From NCBI GenBank assembly GCA_003279685.1, contig QCHA01000001.1, positions 372,001-436,000 on the forward strand: DNA of 64,000 bases, in the 5' to 3' direction. The stretch comes from Pelagibacteraceae bacterium AG-390-L03. GTDB lineage: Bacteria > Pseudomonadota > Alphaproteobacteria > Pelagibacterales > Pelagibacteraceae. Below are positions 8,360-17,824 of this stretch, piece by piece; the first letter of the stretch is position 1; every line of letters begins with the position of its first letter. The notes below the pieces were generated by a model that made no database searches, had not been told where the DNA came from, and saw only the letters and a program-made list of their open reading frames with translations. The position numbers and the translations under genes were made by a program.

Positions 8360-9235
8360 TTAAATTTGTTTTAGAAAAAAATTTCTTAATTGAATGATTG
8401 TTTGTTTTGGATTTTGTTCTGGAATAAAGTGACCAGACTTTATAGCTTTTCCGATAATTTTTTTATTAGAATATTTTTGCCAAATTTTTATTGAATTAAA
8501 CTGTTTTCCAATAACTCCATTTTTGCCCCACAAAACTTGAATTGGAATATTAAGTTTTTTATTTTTATCTTTTTTATCGTGCTCTAAGTCTATTGTGTCT
8601 GAAGCTCTATAATCTTCACATGAAGCATGAATTCTTTTTTTTTGTTTAAATGATTTGAGATAAGCTTCTTCTGCTTTCCCAAATTTATGTTCTCCGGACC
8701 ATTTATGTAAGCAACTTTTCATCCACTTTCTAGGATCACTCATTATCATTCTTTCTGGTAACCAAGATGGTTGGATCAAAAAAAACCAATGAAAGTAAGC
8801 TTTTGCAAATTTTCTGTTAGTAGTTTCATACATATCTAGTGTTGGACAAATATCTAAAACACATAGGGCTAAAATATTTTTTCTATAATCTCTGGCCATC
8901 CTATGAGCGACTCTCCCACCCCGATCATGGCCTGCTAGAAAAAATTTTTTAAAACTTAATTTATTCATTAACTGGATCATATCTTTAGCCATTTCTCTTT
9001 TTGAATAATTAATATGGTTTTTTCCACCAGGTAAAACCAGACTATTTCCATATCCCCTTAAATCAGCAACTACTACTGTAAAATTTTTACTCAACTCTGG
9101 TGCAGTTTTGTTCCACATGACATGAGTTTGGGGATATCCATGAAGCAAAAGTAATGGGGGTCCATTGCCTTTGATTCTACAAAAAATTTTTCCCTTATTT
9201 ACCTTAATAAATTTTTTTTTGAATCCTTCAAACAT
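8360..9235 (-). CDS. alpha/beta hydrolase, fluoroacetate/haloacetate dehalogenase-like
   Basis: The 291-aa hydrolase has LLLLHGYPQTHVMW and DLRGYGNS near the N-terminus, nucleophile Asp104 in AGHDRGGRVAHR, a second acid Asp128 (VLDICPT) and the base His269 (SGHFIPEQNP). The Arg105/Arg108 carboxylate-binding pair and the halide-pocket residues His149, Trp150 and Tyr209 (CEDYRAS) of characterised fluoroacetate dehalogenases are also present. The expected reaction is hydrolytic dehalogenation of 2-haloacids, with epoxide hydrolysis as the main alternative. It is the last gene of a minus-strand series beginning at hemC, with a 2-bp gap from the convergent NAPE-PLD-like gene. Confidence 0.82.
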   Translation of the reverse strand: MFEGFKKKFIKVNKGKIFCRIKGNGPPLLLLHGYPQTHVMWNKTAPELSKNFTVVVADLRGYGNSLVLPGGKNHINYSKREMAKDMIQLMNKLSFKKFFLAGHDRGGRVAHRMARDYRKNILALCVLDICPTLDMYETTNRKFAKAYFHWFFLIQPSWLPERMIMSDPRKWMKSCLHKWSGEHKFGKAEEAYLKSFKQKKRIHASCEDYRASDTIDLEHDKKDKNKKLNIPIQVLWGKNGVIGKQFNSIKIWQKYSNKKIIGKAIKSGHFIPEQNPKQTIIQLRNFFLKQI

Positions 9236-9246
9236 GATTAAAATAA

Positions 9247-9507
9247 TTAATCATTTAATAATTTATTTTTAGCTTTTATAAATTCTTCTTGAGTAATCAC
9301 TCCACTTTCTTTTAAATTATTTAATTTTGAAAGCTCATCACTTAAATTATCAGATAAAGATTCTTGATTATCTTCAAAACTATTTGTTTCTTTTTCTGAT
9401 CTATTTTCCTCTTTTGCAGAAAATCCCTTCAAAATTGCCGTAGCACCCAAATATAAAACAAAGCCTATTATTGGTATTACTAAACAAAAAAAAATTATTT
9501 TTTCCAT
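9247..9507 (-). CDS. small membrane protein with C-terminal SHOCT domain
   Basis: The 86-aa protein has one N-terminal membrane helix (residues about 4-28), an acidic low-complexity linker, and a C-terminal SHOCT motif (LNNLKESGVITQEEFIKAKNKLL, near residues 62-84). SHOCT is a short oligomerisation or binding helix found at the ends of many bacterial membrane and stress proteins. The function of this protein is unknown. It is 11 bp upstream of the hydrolase on the same strand and 3 bp after the preceding small membrane protein gene. Confidence 0.75.
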   Translation of the reverse strand: MEKIIFFCLVIPIIGFVLYLGATAILKGFSAKEENRSEKETNSFEDNQESLSDNLSDELSKLNNLKESGVITQEEFIKAKNKLLND

Positions 9508-9510
9508 AAA

Positions 9511-9714
9511 CTAGTCTTCATCCTCTTCTCTCCATTTTTTTTCATACATGAGCCACGCTGCATAGATTACACATACTGTACCAACTATCATACCATAATC
9601 AAATCCGGTTTGTTTATCATATAAGTGCCAGCCTAATTGTGTTGCACCTATAGGGGGTACGGTTAGTAATAAGAAGATAATCCCAATTCTATAAGGATAT
9701 TTTGGTTTTTTCAT
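9511..9714 (-). CDS. small two-helix membrane protein (67 aa)
   Basis: I start this gene at the ATG 9714-9712 (MKKPKYPYRIG), not at the further upstream ATG at 9780, because the longer form would run 29 bp into folD and adds a non-conserved charged tail. The 67-aa product has two membrane helices (about 9-24 and 37-53) and an acidic C-terminus (KKWREEDED). No family is recognised. It lies 37 bp downstream of folD and 3 bp before the SHOCT protein gene, so it probably shares their transcript. Confidence 0.6.
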   Translation of the reverse strand: MKKPKYPYRIGIIFLLLTVPPIGATQLGWHLYDKQTGFDYGMIVGTVCVIYAAWLMYEKKWREEDED

Positions 9715-9751
9715 GCCCAAAACTATCAAATTTATGTAATAAATTTTATCT

Positions 9752-10597
9752 TTATTTTTGCGATCTTTTGAAACAGTCAACAGTATTCTTTAACAAACAA
9801 GCGATAGTCATTGGCCCTACTCCACCTGGAACAGGTGTAAGTGCCTTTGCAACTTTTGAAACTTCATCAAATGCAACGTCACCCACTAAACCATTTTCAG
9901 TTTTATTAATTCCAACATCAATTACAATTGCATCTTTTTTAATCCAGTCGCCTTTTACAAGTTCTGGAATACCAACAGCTGCAACTATAATGTCTGCTTC
10001 TAAACATTCAGCTTTTAAATCTTTTGTTCGTGAATGTGTAATTGTAACCGTACAGTTTTCTTTAAGAAGAAGTTGTGCCATTGGTTTACCATTTAAATTT
10101 GATCTTCCTACTACAACTGCTTTTTTACCACTTAAGTTTGGTTCAATTTTTTTAATCATCAAATAACATCCAAGAGGAGTGCAAGGCACTGAACTTTCAT
10201 AACCTGAAGATAAGTTGCCCACATTCATTGGATGAAAACCATCAACATCTTTTGATGGGGTAATTGTTTCAATTACTTTTTGTTTATCAATATGTTTTGG
10301 GAGTGGAAGTTGAACTAAAATTCCCGAAACACTCTCATCATTATTTAATTCTTCAATTTTTTCTAAAACAGTCTTTTCTTCAACTGTATCTGGATATCTT
10401 ATAACTTCAGATTTTAAACCTACTTCGTTTGCTGATTTTTCTTTATTACGGACATAAATTTGGCTTGGAGCCATATCTCCAATTAGAATTACTGTTAAGC
10501 CTGGAACCTTATTATATTTGGTTTTTAACTCGGTTACTTCTTGTTTAAGCTCTTCTCTAAGTTCTGCTGCTGCTTTTTTTCCATCTATTAAAATCAT
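9752..10597 (-). CDS. folD: bifunctional methylene-THF dehydrogenase / methenyl-THF cyclohydrolase
   Basis: This 281-aa FolD interconverts 5,10-methylene-, methenyl- and 10-formyl-tetrahydrofolate in the cytoplasm using NADP+. Diagnostic blocks are IYVRNKEKSANEVG with the catalytic Lys near residue 54, GILVQLPLPKH, DVDGFHPMNVG, CTPLGCYLMI, the dinucleotide motif VVVGRSNLNGKPMAQLL, and GGVGPMTIACLLKNT at the C-terminus. Length is normal. It supplies formyl groups for purH, which is elsewhere in this window. It is 9 bp downstream of the yggT gene in the same minus-strand series. Confidence 0.96.
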   Translation of the reverse strand: MILIDGKKAAAELREELKQEVTELKTKYNKVPGLTVILIGDMAPSQIYVRNKEKSANEVGLKSEVIRYPDTVEEKTVLEKIEELNNDESVSGILVQLPLPKHIDKQKVIETITPSKDVDGFHPMNVGNLSSGYESSVPCTPLGCYLMIKKIEPNLSGKKAVVVGRSNLNGKPMAQLLLKENCTVTITHSRTKDLKAECLEADIIVAAVGIPELVKGDWIKKDAIVIDVGINKTENGLVGDVAFDEVSKVAKALTPVPGGVGPMTIACLLKNTVDCFKRSQK

Positions 10598-10606
10598 AAA
10601 TATTTC

Positions 10607-10897
10607 CTAAAAAATCATTGGAGCAATGTACAGCTTCATACACATTTCAATAAACCAAATCAATAAAAGAAGAATTATTGGTGAAATATCTAAAGATCCC
10701 AAGTTTGGCAGAAAACGTCTAATTCTATATAAAATTGGGTCTGTTAATCGATATGTCATTTCTAAAATTGAATAAACAAATCTATTTTGAGTATTTAGAA
10801 CATTAAAAGCAATCAACCAGCTTATTAGAACGTTTGCTATAACGACATAAGAATACAGTTTTAAAATTTGTAAAACTAAATAGAAAATCGCTATCAT
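10607..10897 (-). CDS. YggT family membrane protein
   Basis: A 96-aa protein of the YggT type, with hydrophobic helices near residues 3-30 and 70-90 flanking a conserved middle containing the LTDPILYRIRRFLPNLGSLDISPI pattern. YggT proteins are bacterial and plastid inner-membrane proteins linked to division-related membrane organisation and osmotic tolerance. The start overlaps the mscS-type gene stop by 4 bp, a translational-coupling arrangement that pairs two envelope-stress functions. Confidence 0.88.
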   Translation of the reverse strand: MIAIFYLVLQILKLYSYVVIANVLISWLIAFNVLNTQNRFVYSILEMTYRLTDPILYRIRRFLPNLGSLDISPIILLLLIWFIEMCMKLYIAPMIF

Positions 10898-11979
10898 TTT
10901 TTCTCGATATAAATCGACTGACTTGGAAAAGCAAAAGCTGCTTTTTTATTTTCTACAATTTGTTTAATTTCGATTGCTAGTCTTTCTTTAACAGAAAGCA
11001 TTTCATTCCAACTGTTAGTTTTTGTAAAACAACGAACGTACATATCAATAGAGCTATCAGAAAATTTATCAATTCTAACTGCTACACCAATGTTTACATC
11101 AAAATCTTCACTTTTATTAATGTAAGCTTCAATTTCATTTCTAATAGTCTTTAACTGATCAACTGTTGTGTCATACTGAAGAGTAATTATCCAACTTATC
11201 AACCAATTAGAAGTTTCGCTTACATTTACAACTGCATTTTCTGCAAATTGAAAGTTTGGAATAATTGCTAATGACTTATCAAATTTTCTGATTGTTGTTG
11301 ATCTAAATCCAATCTTTTCAACAATCCCTTCTATAATGCCCTCAACAGCAATCCAATCACCTATCTTAAATCTTTTCTCAACTAATACTAAAATTCCTGA
11401 AATTAAATTTTTAAATAAATCCTGAGCACCTAATGCAACTGCCACACCAAATAAACCAAGTCCTGCAATAATTGGTCCTATCTTTATTCCCCATAATTCT
11501 AAAACTGCCGCAAGCCCTAATATAAAAATTAAAATTTTAAGAGATTTAATTATCCATCCAATTAACTCTCTGGTTAAAAGTTTATCAAGTCCACTCAAAA
11601 TATATGAAATCGGTTCAATGATTTGGTGAATAACCCAAAATATCAATATGGTAATTAACGTTCTGTTAATAGTATCAACAACCTCTCGACCCTCAATTGA
11701 AAAAGTCATATAATAACTTGCAATAAAAAAACCAAGAACAATTGGTAAAAATCTTGCAGGACCTTCAAGAGCGTTAACGAAAGTATCATCAAGTTTATTG
11801 GTTGTTCTCTTAGATATAATTTCTAACTTTTTAATTATAAGTTTAGAGATTAATCCTCTAAAAATTAAGAAAATAAAAAATATCCCAATTCCAATTAATA
11901 TTTGAAAAATATCAACACCTAGAATTCCCTTTTTCCAAACAGACAAAAATATATCAGAAAAATTATTTATTATTTCCAT
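10894..11979 (-). CDS. MscS-family mechanosensitive ion channel
   Basis: A 361-aa small-conductance mechanosensitive channel. Four to five N-terminal membrane helices are followed by the pore-lining glycine/alanine-rich helix (IIAGLGLFGVAVALGAQDLFKNLISG) and the beta domain GDWIAVEGIIEGIVEKIGFRSTTIR. Such channels release solutes during hypo-osmotic shock. It has more transmembrane segments than minimal E. coli MscS. It sits 2 bp downstream of hemD and overlaps yggT by 4 bp. Confidence 0.9.
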   Translation of the reverse strand: MEIINNFSDIFLSVWKKGILGVDIFQILIGIGIFFIFLIFRGLISKLIIKKLEIISKRTTNKLDDTFVNALEGPARFLPIVLGFFIASYYMTFSIEGREVVDTINRTLITILIFWVIHQIIEPISYILSGLDKLLTRELIGWIIKSLKILIFILGLAAVLELWGIKIGPIIAGLGLFGVAVALGAQDLFKNLISGILVLVEKRFKIGDWIAVEGIIEGIVEKIGFRSTTIRKFDKSLAIIPNFQFAENAVVNVSETSNWLISWIITLQYDTTVDQLKTIRNEIEAYINKSEDFDVNIGVAVRIDKFSDSSIDMYVRCFTKTNSWNEMLSVKERLAIEIKQIVENKKAAFAFPSQSIYIEKK

Positions 11980-11981
11980 AG

Positions 11982-12680
11982 CTAAATTTTATATAACAAA
12001 AACTCTTCTTCTCCAGGATTAAAAAGAAATATCTTCTTCCACTTAATTTCATTCAATATTGACGAGGTTTTCTCGCCAATGCACATTAAGTTGGTATTCA
12101 TCCAAAGACTTTCGGACTGATGCATCTTAATAAAATTCAGTAAGCTTAAGGCGCTATTTTGAGAGTAAACATAAACCATATCGGGTATTTTAAGCTTCAA
12201 TTCCTTTACAAACTCATCATCAAAACTTTGATTATGAGTAGTCCTATAATTTATAACCCTTTTAATATTATACCCCTCTCTTGATAGTTGGTGATCAAGA
12301 TCAACTGAAACTGTTTCGCCACTTATATAAATTAAATTTCCTTCTTTCTGATTAAAATTTTGCAAAATTAGCTCTTTTAAGTTTTCTACATTACCTTCAG
12401 CCGCAATTACATTTTGAAAACCTACACTTCTAGCTTTTTTTTCAGTAGCACTACCTACACAGAAACAAAGAAGATTTTTATCAATACTTTTTAAATCTAA
12501 AAACTTAATAGAATTTGCACTTGTAAAAATAATACCTTTAAAATCTAAAGAATTAATCTGCTCATAATCTACCTTGTCAATATTTAACAATGGAATATGA
12601 GAAACTTGATGTCCTAATGATTTAAATTTTATAATCATTTCTGTACAATCATCTAAAGGTCTAGTTAATAAAATGTGCAT
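11982..12680 (-). CDS. hemD: uroporphyrinogen-III synthase
   Basis: A 232-aa two-lobed HemD-type protein that closes hydroxymethylbilane into uroporphyrinogen III with inversion of ring D. It is poorly conserved, as is usual for this family, but has the characteristic N-terminal LLTRPLDDC, GIIFTSANSIKFL and, in the second lobe, YVYSQNSALSLLNFI and MCIGEKTSSIL. It is 1 bp downstream of hemC, its pathway predecessor, which supports the call. Confidence 0.87.
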   Translation of the reverse strand: MHILLTRPLDDCTEMIIKFKSLGHQVSHIPLLNIDKVDYEQINSLDFKGIIFTSANSIKFLDLKSIDKNLLCFCVGSATEKKARSVGFQNVIAAEGNVENLKELILQNFNQKEGNLIYISGETVSVDLDHQLSREGYNIKRVINYRTTHNQSFDDEFVKELKLKIPDMVYVYSQNSALSLLNFIKMHQSESLWMNTNLMCIGEKTSSILNEIKWKKIFLFNPGEEEFLLYKI

Positions 12681-12681
12681 A

Positions 12682-13599
12682 TTATCTTTTATAAGAATTA
12701 TTTGATTTAGCTTTTAATATCTCTCCTACTTCTTTACCAAGAATTTTTGCATTTTCAATTTTTGAGGATTTTTTTTCATAAAATCTATTACTACCATCTA
12801 GAGAAAAAAGCTCTGCATCTAAAATAATTTCATTTCCTTCTATTACAGCATGAGCTCCAACAGCTGTTTCACAATCACCCTCTAAAGCTTTGAGAACATT
12901 TCTTTCTGTATGAGCTCTTATAGATGTTTCTTGGTTGTTAATTTTATCTAAAATTGAAATAACTTCTTCATCATTATTTCGACATTGAAGAGAGATAATT
13001 CCCTGTCCTGCACTTGGAATTAATTCTTCAGTTGAAAATATCTCAGCAACTTTATCCTCTATTGATAAAGATTTAATTCCTGCATAAGACAATATTATTG
13101 CATCATACAAACCATCATTTAGTTTATTAATTCTCGTATCAACATTTCCTCTTATAAGCTTACAATTAAGATCAGGTCTAATTTTTTTTATTTGAAATTC
13201 TCTTCGATAGGATGATGTTCCAATTATAGCTTTAATTTTTAGATCTTTGAGTTTTTTTTTATCTTTGGTTATTAATATTTCTCTTGGATCATTTCTTTCT
13301 AAAAATGTATCTGTTCTTAAACCATCAGTTTCAATTGCCGGCATATCTTTTAATGCATGAACAGCTATATCAATTTTTTTATCTTGAAGTTCTTTTTCTA
13401 TGCTTGATGAAAATAAACCTTTTCCTCCAACTTCTGATAATCTTATATCTTGAACTTGATCTCCTTTTGTTGTTATTTCTTTAATTACAATATCTTCTTC
13501 ATTTAAATCTGTATTTTGAATAATCTTATCCTTAGCATTTTGAGCATAAATTAATGCTAACTTGCTACCTCTTGATCCTATGATTATTTTACTCTTCAT
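12682..13599 (-). CDS. hemC: hydroxymethylbilane synthase (porphobilinogen deaminase)
   Basis: The 305-aa HemC joins four porphobilinogen units into hydroxymethylbilane for heme synthesis. Evidence: IIGSRGSKLALIYAQ at the start, HALKDMPA, IGTSSYRREFQIK, RGNVDTRINKL, and ALEGDCETAVGAHA with the cysteine that carries the dipyrromethane cofactor. First gene of a minus-strand series hemC-hemD-mscS-yggT-folD. It is divergent from tsaD over a 56-bp spacer, an arrangement seen in other alphaproteobacteria. Confidence 0.96.
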   Translation of the reverse strand: MKSKIIIGSRGSKLALIYAQNAKDKIIQNTDLNEEDIVIKEITTKGDQVQDIRLSEVGGKGLFSSSIEKELQDKKIDIAVHALKDMPAIETDGLRTDTFLERNDPREILITKDKKKLKDLKIKAIIGTSSYRREFQIKKIRPDLNCKLIRGNVDTRINKLNDGLYDAIILSYAGIKSLSIEDKVAEIFSTEELIPSAGQGIISLQCRNNDEEVISILDKINNQETSIRAHTERNVLKALEGDCETAVGAHAVIEGNEIILDAELFSLDGSNRFYEKKSSKIENAKILGKEVGEILKAKSNNSYKR

Positions 13600-13655
13600 A
13601 AATAAATATATTTCTTACTTGTATTGAGATTGTACAATTAATAAAAACTATTTGA

Positions 13656-14729
13656 ATGAGTAAAAAACCCTTAATTCTTGGAATTGAATCTAGCTGTGAT
13701 GAAACGGCAGCATCAATAATTACAGAAAATGAACAAGGAATACCAATAGTTTTATCAAATATTGTTTCAAGTCAAGTCGATGTACATAAAGAATTTGGAG
13801 GAGTTGTGCCTGAATTAGCAGCAAGATCTCACATGGAAAAAATTGATTGGATTGTTCAAAAAGCAATTGATGACAGCGGACGAAAGATAGAGGAAATTGA
13901 TGCGGTAGCTTCAACAGCTGGCCCTGGCCTTATAGTGTGCTTATCTGTTGGGCTTAGTTTTGGAAAAGCTTTTGCTTCTGCTTTAGAAAAACCATTCATT
14001 GCTGTTAATCACTTAGAGGGTCATGCCCTAAGCCCAAAACTAAATACAGAACTAAATTACCCATATTTACTTTTATTAATTTCTGGTGGACATTCCCAAT
14101 TTTTAAATGTTCAAGGTTTAGGAAAATATAAGAGATTAGGAACAACTATTGACGATGCATTAGGTGAGGCATTTGATAAAACTGCTAAACTTTTAGAAAT
14201 TGAATTTCCTGGTGGACCTCAAATAGAAATTTTAGCAGAAAAAGGTGATCCTGATAAATATGATCTACCCAAGCCAATTTTTAATAAAGGGGGATGTAAC
14301 TTATCTTTTGCAGGTCTTAAAACAGCAATTTTGAGAATAACAAAAAATATCAAAACAGATCAAGAAAAATTTGATTTGGCTGCTTCTTTTCAAAAAACAG
14401 TTGAACAAATTTTATATAAAAAAACTAAGATAGCATTTAGTCAATTTGAAAAACAAAATGTCTCAAAAAAAAAAATATTTGTAGTTGCTGGAGGAGTGGC
14501 TGCTAATAAAAAAATTAGATCTATGTTAATTAATTTATGTAATGAAGAAAACTATCAAAGCATTTTTCCACCAATTGAATTTTGTGGGGACAATGCTGCT
14601 ATGATTGCTATGGTTGGTTTAGAAAAATTTAAATTAAAACAATTTGATAATTTAAATCATCCAGCAAAACCAAGATGGCCTTTAGATGAAAAAGCTGCTT
14701 TTCTTAAAGGGGCAGGAGTACAATTGTAA
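13656..14729 (+). CDS. tsaD: tRNA N6-adenosine threonylcarbamoyltransferase
   Basis: The 357-aa TsaD transfers the threonylcarbamoyl group to A37 of ANN-decoding tRNAs. Seen are LGIESSCDETAASI at the N-terminus, the metal-binding HLEGHAL motif, LLLISGGHSQ, DDALGEAFDKTAKLL, and FCGDNAAMIA near the C-terminus, all in the expected order and length for bacterial TsaD. Its stop overlaps the EVE-domain gene start by 1 bp. Promoter elements probably lie in the 56-bp spacer shared with hemC. Confidence 0.97.
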   Translation: MSKKPLILGIESSCDETAASIITENEQGIPIVLSNIVSSQVDVHKEFGGVVPELAARSHMEKIDWIVQKAIDDSGRKIEEIDAVASTAGPGLIVCLSVGLSFGKAFASALEKPFIAVNHLEGHALSPKLNTELNYPYLLLLISGGHSQFLNVQGLGKYKRLGTTIDDALGEAFDKTAKLLEIEFPGGPQIEILAEKGDPDKYDLPKPIFNKGGCNLSFAGLKTAILRITKNIKTDQEKFDLAASFQKTVEQILYKKTKIAFSQFEKQNVSKKKIFVVAGGVAANKKIRSMLINLCNEENYQSIFPPIEFCGDNAAMIAMVGLEKFKLKQFDNLNHPAKPRWPLDEKAAFLKGAGVQL

Positions 14730-15142
14730 TGAAGTACTGGTTAATGAAATCAGAGCCTGACGTTTGGTCTATTGATCAACAAAAAAAAGCAGGCACTAAA
14801 GGAGCGCCCTGGGATGGTGTAAGAAATTATCAAGCTGCTAAAAATTTAAAAAGTATGAAGAAAGGTGATCTTTGTTTTTTTTATCACTCAAATATTGGAA
14901 AAGAGATTATTGGAATAGTGGAGGTAATCAAAGAAGCATACTTAGACAAAACTGATAAAACAGGCCGGTTTGTAGCTGTTACTGTAAAATTTAAGGAAAG
15001 ATTATCCAAACCTATTACACTTGAAAGCATCAAAAAATCAAAGAAATTAAGCCATTTAGCGCTTATTAAACAAAGTAGATTATCTGTAATGCCGATAGAT
15101 TCTAAAAGCTGGAAAATATTAAATAACATGAGTAAAATTTAA
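14729..15142 (+). CDS. EVE domain-containing protein
   Basis: This 137-aa single-domain protein opens [16 protein letters not shown] and continues [23 protein letters not shown] and [15 protein letters not shown], the hallmark blocks of the EVE fold (PUA-like; thymocyte nuclear protein family). EVE domains bind modified bases in nucleic acids, so this may read a tRNA or DNA modification; that is consistent with, but not proven by, its overlap with tsaD, a tRNA-modification gene. Followed 13 bp later by the acetyl-CoA synthetase gene. Confidence 0.9.
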   Translation: MKYWLMKSEPDVWSIDQQKKAGTKGAPWDGVRNYQAAKNLKSMKKGDLCFFYHSNIGKEIIGIVEVIKEAYLDKTDKTGRFVAVTVKFKERLSKPITLESIKKSKKLSHLALIKQSRLSVMPIDSKSWKILNNMSKI

Positions 15143-15155
15143 TTATAAAAATTCC

Positions 15156-17204
15156 ATGCCATTAAAAAAAAAGAAGAAAACCAAAGTTAAAAAAAAAGTT
15201 ACAAAAAAGGTAACAAAAAAAACTAAGGTTAAAAAAAAAATTACCAAGAAAGTTGTTAAAGAAAATTCAAAAGAACTAATTATAAAAACAAAACCTCAAT
15301 GGGTTAAAAATAGTCTAGCTTCCAAAAGCAAATATCAAGATAAATACTCAAAATCTATAAAAAATAATGATGAGTTTTGGAAAAAAGAGGGAAAAAGAAT
15401 TACTTGGATCAAACCATACAAAAAAATTAAAGATGTAAAATATAGTACTAAAGAAGTAAAAATCAAGTGGTTCCAAGATGGAACTTTAAATGCTTCGGCT
15501 AATTGTATTGATAGACATTTAAAAGATAAGAAAGATAAAACTGCTATAATTTGGGTTGGAGACGATCCTAAAGATAATCTGAAAATATCTTATAAGCAAC
15601 TACATGAAAAAGTTTCTAAAGCAGCAAATGGTTTAAAAAAATTAGGAATTAAAAAAGGAGACAGAGTAACAATTTATTTAACAATGATTCCTGAGCTTGC
15701 TATTTTAATGCTTGCATGTGTTCGTATCGGTGCAGTTCATTCTATTATTTTTGGTGGTTTTTCAGCAGACTCCATTTCAGGAAGGGTAAATGATTGTGAG
15801 TCTGAATATATAATTACAGCAGACGAGGGTGTCAGAGGAGGCAAAACTATCCCTCTAAAATATACAACTGACGAAGCATTAGAAAGTTGTCCTAATGTTA
15901 AAAAGTGTATTGTTGTTAAACGAACAGGAAATTATATCAACTGGGATCATTCAAGAGATGTTTGGTATCATGATTTAATTAAAGATGTTTCAAAACATTG
16001 TGAACCAGAAGAAATGAACGCAGAAGATCCATTGTTTATTTTATACACTTCAGGTTCGACAGGAAAACCTAAGGGAGTTTTGCATACAACAGGTGGTTAC
16101 ATGGTGTATGCCTCAATGACTCATCAATATATTTTTAATTATAAACCAAAAGATATCTACTGGTGTACAGCTGATATTGGCTGGGTAACAGGTCATAGTT
16201 ATATAATTTATGGACCCCTAGCAAATGGAGCAACAACAATAATGTTTGAGGGCATTCCAAACTATCCAAGCAGTTCGAGATGGTGGCAAATTATTGATAA
16301 ATATAAAGTGAATACTTTTTATACAGCCCCAACAGCAATCAGAGCTTTAATGCGTGAAGGAGACAAGCCTGTAAAAAAAACTTCAAGAAAATCATTAAAA
16401 TTATTAGGTACAGTTGGTGAACCAATTAACCCTGAAGCGTGGATGTGGTATTACAAAACTGTAGGAAATTCTAAATGCCCAATTGTTGATACATGGTGGC
16501 AAACAGAAACTGGCGGTATAATGATTGCTCCTCAAACTGGAGCAATTGATTTAAAACCTGGCTCAGCAACTAAGCCATTTTATGGCATTAAGCCTGTACT
16601 TGTTGATAAAAAAGGTTTGGAAATAAAAGGTCCTGGAGAAGGACGGCTATGCATTGCTCAATCTTGGCCAGGACAGATGAGAACTGTCTACGGAGATCAT
16701 CAAAGATTTATTGATACATATTTTTCACAGTTTAACGGTAAATACTTTACAGGTGATGGATGTAGAAGAGATAAAGACGGATATTATTGGATAACAGGAA
16801 GAGTTGATGATGTAATTATTGTGTCTGGTCACAATCTTGGTACAGCTGAAATAGAAAGTGCATTTGTTGCTCATCCAAAAGTTGCTGAAGCAGCTGTTGT
16901 TGGTTACCCTCACGACATAAAGGGTAATGGACTTTATTGCTATGTAACATTGAATGTAGGTGAAAGAGAAACAGGTGATCTTGAAAGAGATTTAAAGCTT
17001 TGGGTTAGAAAACAAATTGGACCATTAGCTACTCCTGATCTAATTCATTTTACCCCTGGACTTCCAAAAACAAGATCGGGTAAAATAATGAGAAGAATTT
17101 TAAGAAAAATTGCAGCTAATGAACATGGCCAATTAGGTGATACAACAACCTTAGCAGATCCAAGTGTGGTTGAGAGTTTAGTAGAAAATAGAAAAAATAT
17201 CTAA
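15156..17204 (+). CDS. acs: acetyl-CoA synthetase with lysine-rich N-terminal extension
   Basis: A 682-aa AMP-forming acetate:CoA ligase. It shows [18 protein letters not shown] (ATP loop), [43 protein letters not shown] and near residue 643 the acetylatable Lys in [12 protein letters not shown]. Typical Acs proteins are about 650 aa; the excess is an unusual tail at residues 4-36 made almost only of Lys, Thr and Val in a loose KVKKK/VTKK repeat. The next in-frame Met is deep inside the enzyme, so the tail is probably translated. It likely feeds acetate into central metabolism. Its 3' end overlaps a convergent gene by 4 bp. Confidence 0.96.
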   Translation: MPLKKKKKTKVKKKVTKKVTKKTKVKKKITKKVVKENSKELIIKTKPQWVKNSLASKSKYQDKYSKSIKNNDEFWKKEGKRITWIKPYKKIKDVKYSTKEVKIKWFQDGTLNASANCIDRHLKDKKDKTAIIWVGDDPKDNLKISYKQLHEKVSKAANGLKKLGIKKGDRVTIYLTMIPELAILMLACVRIGAVHSIIFGGFSADSISGRVNDCESEYIITADEGVRGGKTIPLKYTTDEALESCPNVKKCIVVKRTGNYINWDHSRDVWYHDLIKDVSKHCEPEEMNAEDPLFILYTSGSTGKPKGVLHTTGGYMVYASMTHQYIFNYKPKDIYWCTADIGWVTGHSYIIYGPLANGATTIMFEGIPNYPSSSRWWQIIDKYKVNTFYTAPTAIRALMREGDKPVKKTSRKSLKLLGTVGEPINPEAWMWYYKTVGNSKCPIVDTWWQTETGGIMIAPQTGAIDLKPGSATKPFYGIKPVLVDKKGLEIKGPGEGRLCIAQSWPGQMRTVYGDHQRFIDTYFSQFNGKYFTGDGCRRDKDGYYWITGRVDDVIIVSGHNLGTAEIESAFVAHPKVAEAAVVGYPHDIKGNGLYCYVTLNVGERETGDLERDLKLWVRKQIGPLATPDLIHFTPGLPKTRSGKIMRRILRKIAANEHGQLGDTTTLADPSVVESLVENRKNI

Positions 17205-17824
17205 AATTCTATTAACTTTTCAAATTCTTGTTTAACAATATCCCATTTTAAAATCATAGAATTTAATACAATTTTTCGGTCTAAAGATTTTAGCTCTTCA
17301 GCTATAGGAGCCCACTTGTATAATGAAAGTGCGCTTGGATTAAATGGAAGATCTTTATAGTAGATTTCCCAATTTAAATTTTGGAATCTTTCATTAAAAC
17401 TTTTTTTTGCCTCTTCAATTATACCTAGTGGCATCTTATTTGAAGTCTCATCATCTAAAATTTTAAAAAAAATTTCTTTAGCTTGATTTATGTCTTGATA
17501 ATTATGATTTACTTTTAGATATGAAAAAGTAAAAAAAGTTAAATCTTGGAGTGCTATAGAATAAATGTTCCATTTAGCTAAATTAACAGATGACATGAAC
17601 TCATCATTATCAAAATGAAGAACATATCTAGTTCCCATTCGAGTTTTTAAATAACTATACAGAGTAACCTGTGATACCCATGCAGATTTTGTTTGAATAA
17701 ATGTTTCAAGTTCGTCTAAATTTTTAATTTTTTTTTTAGGTATAAATGCTTTGAACAAAGCAAATAAATAAACTTTAAAATCTTTTAATGATAAATCTTT
17801 CCAAGATAATTTATATTTTTGCAT
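17201..17824 (-). CDS. conserved alphaproteobacterial protein of unknown function
   Basis: A 207-aa soluble, mainly helical protein without signal peptide. Recognisable is the block [22 protein letters not shown] (residues about 48-69), shared with alphaproteobacterial homologues that are sometimes labelled esterase without experimental support; no GxSxG serine motif or other catalytic pattern is visible here. A second conserved-looking patch is [17 protein letters not shown] near the C-terminus. Convergent with acs (4-bp overlap), and divergent from the symporter operon. Function unknown. Confidence 0.75.
   Translation of the reverse strand: MQKYKLSWKDLSLKDFKVYLFALFKAFIPKKKIKNLDELETFIQTKSAWVSQVTLYSYLKTRMGTRYVLHFDNDEFMSSVNLAKWNIYSIALQDLTFFTFSYLKVNHNYQDINQAKEIFFKILDDETSNKMPLGIIEEAKKSFNERFQNLNWEIYYKDLPFNPSALSLYKWAPIAEELKSLDRKIVLNSMILKWDIVKQEFEKLIEF

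Noticed and set aside
9714-9780. Longer start for the small membrane protein (89 aa)
   Set aside because: Would overlap folD by 29 bp and adds a charged leader before an otherwise normal membrane protein; ATG 9714 is simpler.
9702-10166. 154-aa open frame on the plus strand across folD
   Set aside because: It is antisense to the well-supported folD gene, is low in motif content, and has Ser/Thr-rich composition typical of a shadow frame.
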